A DNA stretch of 64,000 nt, taken from Butyriboletus loyo (taxonomy: Eukaryota; Basidiomycota; Agaricomycetes; Boletales; Boletaceae). Of the stretch, positions 59,555 to 64,000 are shown in pieces; within the stretch, counting starts at the first letter, position 1; every line of letters begins with the position of its first letter. Made by a program: the position numbers and the translations under genes. The notes beneath the pieces are model-generated. The model saw only the letters and a list, made by a program, of their open reading frames with translations. It had not been told where the DNA came from and did no database searches. The stretch covers positions 62,001 to 126,000 of the forward strand of contig JBBPSI010000037.1 in the NCBI GenBank assembly GCA_038093515.1, given 5' to 3'.

Positions 59555-60723
59555 TCATGAAACGGGGGTGTCTGAGTCTGAACTTGGCCTTTTTTCCAAG
59601 ATTCCATCCACGATACCAAATTCGAGGGCTTCTCGCGCTGTACACAACGTGAACATGACAACAAATAGCACGTACGTGTCGAACCTTACCCGTCATGAAG
59701 TAATCGCGTTCTAACGCCTTCTCTGAGAATAAATTCAGTCAACACCAAACTCCAAGCAGACGGCAGCCGCACCAAATCGTCCCAACCCTGACGCCTCACT
59801 CTCTCCTTCTTTGGCGCAATGCCGCTGATATATACCTGTTAGTAACTGGCGCACGCGAAGGATTTCCCTAGCATGGATCTCTATATCGGAGGCTTGCCCG
59901 GAAGCCCCGCCAGATGGTTCTAGGGTTGAAAATGAGTTTGATGGGACGACAGTCCCTAGTCTTGACCTTACGATGAATCATAATGCTGGCGTTGGGAAGA
60001 CAGTGACGTTTCCCTTTTTCACCTGCTAGATGCTCAATCATAATCATGAGTCTCGGGGCTCGAGGGACGGACCTGCAGCGAGCAGCAACGATCCCATCGA
60101 ACACGCCTGCCCAACGCAGTAGGTATGTATGGGTGACGACACGTACTGGCAATGAATAGAATGACTCATTTCTCTTCCGAATACCTCGGATGATGAGACA
60201 AACCTGCATCTGTAACGCGTCAATTCAAATCCTTCAGAAGAAAGCCTCCACGTTTACAGTGTCATATATGGCCAAGCCTGCAGTCACACTTCCACCTGGA
60301 GAGTTGATGTACAAGTGGATTGGTTTCGACGTTTCTTCGGCTTCGAGAAAGAGTAGCTGGGCCACGATCAACGCCGAGTCCGTGTCTCTGATCTAAGGGT
60401 TCCATTCGACAGTTGATGTTAGCCCCCGAGCATCAAAATGAGTTAACCTCACGGGCCCATATAGCATGATCACTCGCTCACGCAGAAGTCGAGAAAATAT
60501 ATCATATGATCGCTCACCACGGCCCTAAGTGTGCAATGCCAAGCATGAGGGATTCTGTGCGTGAAAGTTGTTATTTGCCACTCACAGTCTGCTCAATCAC
60601 AATGGGCACGAGGTTCGCTGATGGAGTGCTCCAGCTAGTGGCGAAGGGATGGAAACGGCGACTCGATTGCCTTGCCCAAGGAAGTGAATGCCTGCCGGCC
60701 GTTTTCCACGCGCTCCTGAACAT
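59555..60723 (-). CDS. CLPP: mitochondrial ClpP protease
   Basis: Serine peptidase subunit of the mitochondrial ClpXP protease. The gene is invisible as long ORFs and was assembled from nine exons: complement(59555..59637, 59690..59722, 59773..59919, 59972..60022, 60073..60145, 60204..60209, 60258..60392, 60453..60524, 60586..60723), 245 residues, all phases closed. It starts [20 protein letters not shown], an arginine-rich presequence, then [68 protein letters not shown] (active-site Ser), [20 protein letters not shown] (active-site His) and [19 protein letters not shown]. It ends [20 protein letters not shown] and DGILEK plus a short Ser/Asp tail. One exon is six nucleotides (Met-Gln). Budding and fission yeasts lack ClpP, while filamentous fungi keep it. 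Confidence 0.93.
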
Positions 60724-60977
60724 CCTGGGGTTGGTAGGGAAGGACAAGTGCGGTGTTGCCCGCTGCAAAGGATGCTTATTGACCACGTGATTTGGTACGC
60801 GCAGAAAGTTCGTGGCACGCCTCTGTTTGAGGACACGACACGGGTGCATAGAACGTGTACAAGGTTTGCTACACATTATCTATCGTCCCAAGCTCACCGT
60901 AGACGCCAATGGCTTTTCAGACTACTCTGCTGGCATCGAGTGCGATGGACGCGCACCACAGGTCCAAGGAGGCACCA
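60724..60977. promoter_or_regulatory. divergent promoter of CLPP and the Brl1-like gene
   Basis: 254 bp between the ClpP start (60723, -) and the preferred Brl1-like start (60978, +); earlier in-frame ATGs for the latter at 60909 and 60945 would narrow it. No distinct element could be assigned. Confidence 0.35.
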
Positions 60978-62345
60978 ATGGATTTTCAATTTACGTCTCG
61001 CCCTTCAGGCGACACGAAGCCAGTCTGGGCAGCATCTCTCGATGACTCGAACTCGCCTCAAAAACGTACGTTTCCATGTCCCTCACGCATGTGTGCACAT
61101 CCCAAACAATTGCTCCCCAGGCCCCTTCAATGACCTAAACCCCGCATCCCCGGCCTTCCCCACATCTCCCTTCACTCCCATGTTTGGCAAAAACCGTAAC
61201 GTTCCCTTCATCTTTCAAAGTCCACCACCACAAACGAACCCGTCATATCCGTGGGTACCACCACCAAACTTCTCTCCCCAAAAAGCGTTCCCTCAGCCTC
61301 CTGCTCCGGAGCTTCGCGATGTGGACATGTTCGACCTGAGTCCTCCGAAGACGGAGGAAAGTGAAAAGGAAAACGGCCGGGCTGTGGCGACGGGTGGTCT
61401 GAGAAGGGTGTACAAGCTACGCCAGAAGGCACGCGCCAAGTCTCGTTCCGGCGAAGATCTAGAACAAACAAGCGAAGATGACAGTGAGGACGACGGAATT
61501 GCCAGACCCCTGACACAGAATACGTCAAATCACTACACACTCAACATGCCCTCTGCGCTAGCCCCTCAATCTGACACCCCATATGTGTTGCTCGGGTGAG
61601 CTGATGTACATATCTGTGCAGTCTGATGGGATCTGACGGGGTCTAGCTATCTCCAATTGTTCTTCAACTTGTCGCTTGTGCTGGTTTTCCTGTACCTGCT
61701 TGTGCAACTCATTCTAACAGTTCAACGTGATGTCGAACACCGAATCTCGGAATATTCCATGGGTATGTTCCTATATCAACAGCTGCGGTCGAGCACTGCT
61801 TATTGGGGACAATGGATCAGATATAGTGCAAGAGATCGGGGTTTGCGCCGCCCAATACAAGAACAACTACTGCGAGACTAACCAAATCCCTGCGATGACA
61901 CATCAATGCGCTGCTTGGGAAACTTGCATGAATCGCGATCCAGCCACAGTTGGGAGAGCACGCATCGGTGCTGAGCTTATTGCCGAAGTCGTAAATGGTT
62001 TCGTTGAGCCCATCAGCTGGAAGACGCTAGTAAGTCTCACTGTGATGAATGTTCTCACAGCTCTACAGGGCTGAATTGATGGGCGGCGCACAGGTGTTCT
62101 CGTTGACGTCACTCTCCTTCCTGACGTTGTTTGTCAATGCATTGTTATCGTTATACCGGTCACGTCATCAACCAGCATCCTCGCCAACGTCGTATCCTGT
62201 CGCGCCGGTTCCATCCTTTCATCAGCCTTATCTCTCATTACACCCCAATTTGGGGCTGTATCAGAAGGGTAAAGCGGATGACTACTCGGAAGATGGACCT
62301 CGCCGAAGGCGGTTGGAAGGTGGGCAGGCAATTAAAGTGAAATGA
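60978..62345 (+). CDS. Brl1/Brr6-type nuclear-envelope protein
   Basis: Integral protein of the inner nuclear membrane needed for nuclear-pore assembly and membrane-lipid balance. From ATG 60978 it reads MDFQFTSRPSGDTKPVWAAS, a long disordered Pro-rich part (SPAFPTSPFTPMFG, YPWVPPPNFSPQKAFPQP), an acidic stretch, then the domain. The first membrane helix is YLQLFFNLSLVLVFLYLLVQ, followed by QRDVEHRISEYSM. The lumenal segment DIVQEIGVCAAQYKNNYCET and HQCAAWETCMNRDPATVG carries the four Cys that form the family's two disulfides. AELIAEVVNGFVEPISWKTL leads to the second helix VFSLTSLSFLTLFVNALLSL, and the tail is basic. Introns at about 61060-61120, 61597-61650, 61760-61816 and 62030-62091 were checked by frame. 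The upstream ATGs leave the first residues uncertain. Confidence 0.9.
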
Positions 62346-64000
62346 CGTGCGCTAGGTGCACATTTAGCCACTCGGATCACATGGACAGCCATATAGAGGT
62401 TTGTTTACCATACCTTTCTGTGAACCTTGGTGTGACCGCATCAAATCATCTCGCCCTCTGGGGAATTAAACGATGTCCGATATATATATTACCCTGCAAA
62501 GTGAAGGTTGGTCGCCTTGGAGCTTAATGGTTAGGACTGCGCGTTTTATATCCACGGTTAGCTGGTCCCTTGGTTAGAATGACCAAGCGCAGCCAAGCGA
62601 TCACTCTCTCCGTGCCCGGCGGGGCGGTATTCATGAAATATACTCTATAAGTCGGTGACTCTGCGGCGCGATTATCTGGCATCAAATCATTGGTGGGTTG
62701 CCGTGTTTTGAAAACGCGCATCAGCACCGAGATGAAGTGGCGCAGAGAGTTTGAGCCCTATGGCGCTTAGGTTGCGACATACATCACTGTCACCGCAAAC
62801 CGTCGGCACGTTGACTGTCAGATACCCGTGCCAGCATGTCGCGCACATCAGACGTCTCCGGCCACTTGAAATGACGCTCCTTGTCAGCCCCTGTCACCTG
62901 GAACGTCCCACATGGCAGGAGCGGCCGATGAGGCACAGCGATGCATGCCCGAAAGGACACTGGACAGCTTTTCAAAAAAAGGGACCGCCTGCCCAGGACC
63001 TGCCAAAATGACGGTACTGCGGACAGCACGATTATGAAGGTGAGATGATGGTGCCAGATATATAACGTTTCGAGCTGAGGATATGATCGGGCTTTTCACT
63101 TTGCTCAGACCGCTTTCGAAGTGAGATCCGAGAGGAGAACGTTAGGGTGGGACTTGAGAGCGGATCTCGCCGAAGGGGAAGGAGGGAGAGGAGACGTTCG
63201 AGCGGCTGTAGCTTGGTGTTTCAGATTCGTAGTCCAGAGTGACGTCTACTGCGATGTTAACTTGGGTGTGCATGCGTTCGTGTTGGTTGACCCGTCGCAG
63301 CTTAATATATATGACCTCAGCCCCTGTCACGGACGATGGGCTCATCTCGATGTCTGGCAGGCAGGAGTGCAGTCAAAAAAAAAAGAAAAAAGAAAAAAAA
63401 GAGGAACAATCGGATCTTTCCACAATCGCGGGACCGTCACATGTCTTGCCAACTCAGTCTGTATTCGGGTGCTATGGGGCTCCATAAATCCCGCACCATG
63501 TGGGCCGCTAGTTTCCGTCAGATCATACGCTAGCTTTTGGGGGAAGGAGGCAACACCGCAAAGCCCGGGATACGATGCCGGGTTTACGTGCTTGAAGCAC
63601 CGGGAGCTGAACGAGACATATCTGGTCAGATAATCTTGACAGGGTTCCATTCCCATGGACTTGTGTGTGTGTTCAGGGCTTTATTTTTCCCGATCGAGCA
63701 GGATGGCCCACCCGTTCCCAGATCCACGTTCCGTGAGATACGGCGATAGCCACGCTGTGTTACTAAATATATACAACATCCTCCACAGCTGCGTTTCGCA
63801 GAGCGTGGGGTCAGAAAACCGATGATATTGGGTACCAGTCGAAGAACAAGGACATATAAGTAGGCGCCGAACGATCCTCCAATGCAGCGGGGGCAGCAGG
63901 AGTACTGCCACTCGCCGATGCTATTTACCAGGTTTCGCAGCTCCTGCTGCGACCGTGGTAACAGCCTTTTGCTCGTCGTTTTTCTGGAGAAAGAGCGATG
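62346..64000. other. 1.65 kb without a recognised gene at the window end
   Basis: Open frames are short and give no family on either strand. A poly-purine tract (about 63376-63402) and TATA-like sequences near 63306 and 63763 are present. A gene starting beyond 64000, or one made of very short exons, cannot be excluded. Confidence 0.35.

Noticed and set aside
62504..62585. tRNA-like stretch: TTGGTCG and TGACCAA can pair as an acceptor stem, with an A-box-like AGCTTAATGGTTAGGA inside
   Set aside because: The T arm does not fold (GGTTAGAA in place of GGTTCGAAT) and no anticodon arm forms at the right spacing; at most a degraded tRNA.

Overview
This window is nuclear DNA from a filamentous basidiomycete, most likely an Agaricomycete. 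Nearly every gene is cut by many short GT-AG introns (typically 48-70 bp), genes sit close together on both strands, base composition is near 50% GC, and the protein set is fungal: a Pho85-type cyclin, mitochondrial ClpP, a fungal GH55 glucanase and a fungal P450. The species cannot be named from the sequence alone. No rRNA, convincing tRNA, CRISPR array or bacterial operon was seen.

Layout. Positions 1-8.6 kb hold a PCL-type cyclin (+) and a SPO22/ZIP4-like meiosis gene (+), with an unclear 1.5 kb between them. 8.6-10.8 kb is UTP18 (-), followed by an unrecognised, probably spliced gene (+). 12.7-14.35 kb is a G-protein alpha subunit (+), 15.25-18.3 kb a CUL4-type cullin (+), 18.7-19.85 kb MED21 (-) and 20.2-23.7 kb a secreted GH55 glucanase (-). 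24.8-29.2 kb carries an orphan Ser/Thr/Pro-rich protein, a P450 and APC11 (all +). 29.8-35.4 kb is a PSP1-domain protein and RGP1 (both -). 35.5-41.3 kb is CSN7, Ku80 and a PEBP (all +).

From about 42 to 50.6 kb the window changes character. It holds a roughly 2 kb element with terminal inverted repeats and a broken internal reading frame, an intact unrecognised gene, an acidic/basic probably nuclear protein (+), a small membrane protein with a local frame problem (-), two decayed gene copies (a CofD-like 5' end and a PEBP), and an apparently intact CofD-like gene (+). 53-56.4 kb has a low-complexity protein (+), chorismate synthase (-) and a SAP30-like Sin3-binding protein (+). After a gene-poor stretch come mitochondrial ClpP (-) and a Brl1/Brr6 nuclear-envelope protein (+), which share a divergent promoter. 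The last 1.6 kb shows no convincing gene.

Functional links. The genes are mostly housekeeping and do not form a pathway cluster. Three act in ubiquitin control: CUL4, the COP9 signalosome subunit CSN7 that serves cullins, and APC11. Several exons are too short to be visible as open frames. ClpP and MED21 were recovered only by joining exons across introns, and the G-alpha and ClpP models require exons of 1 and 6 nucleotides.
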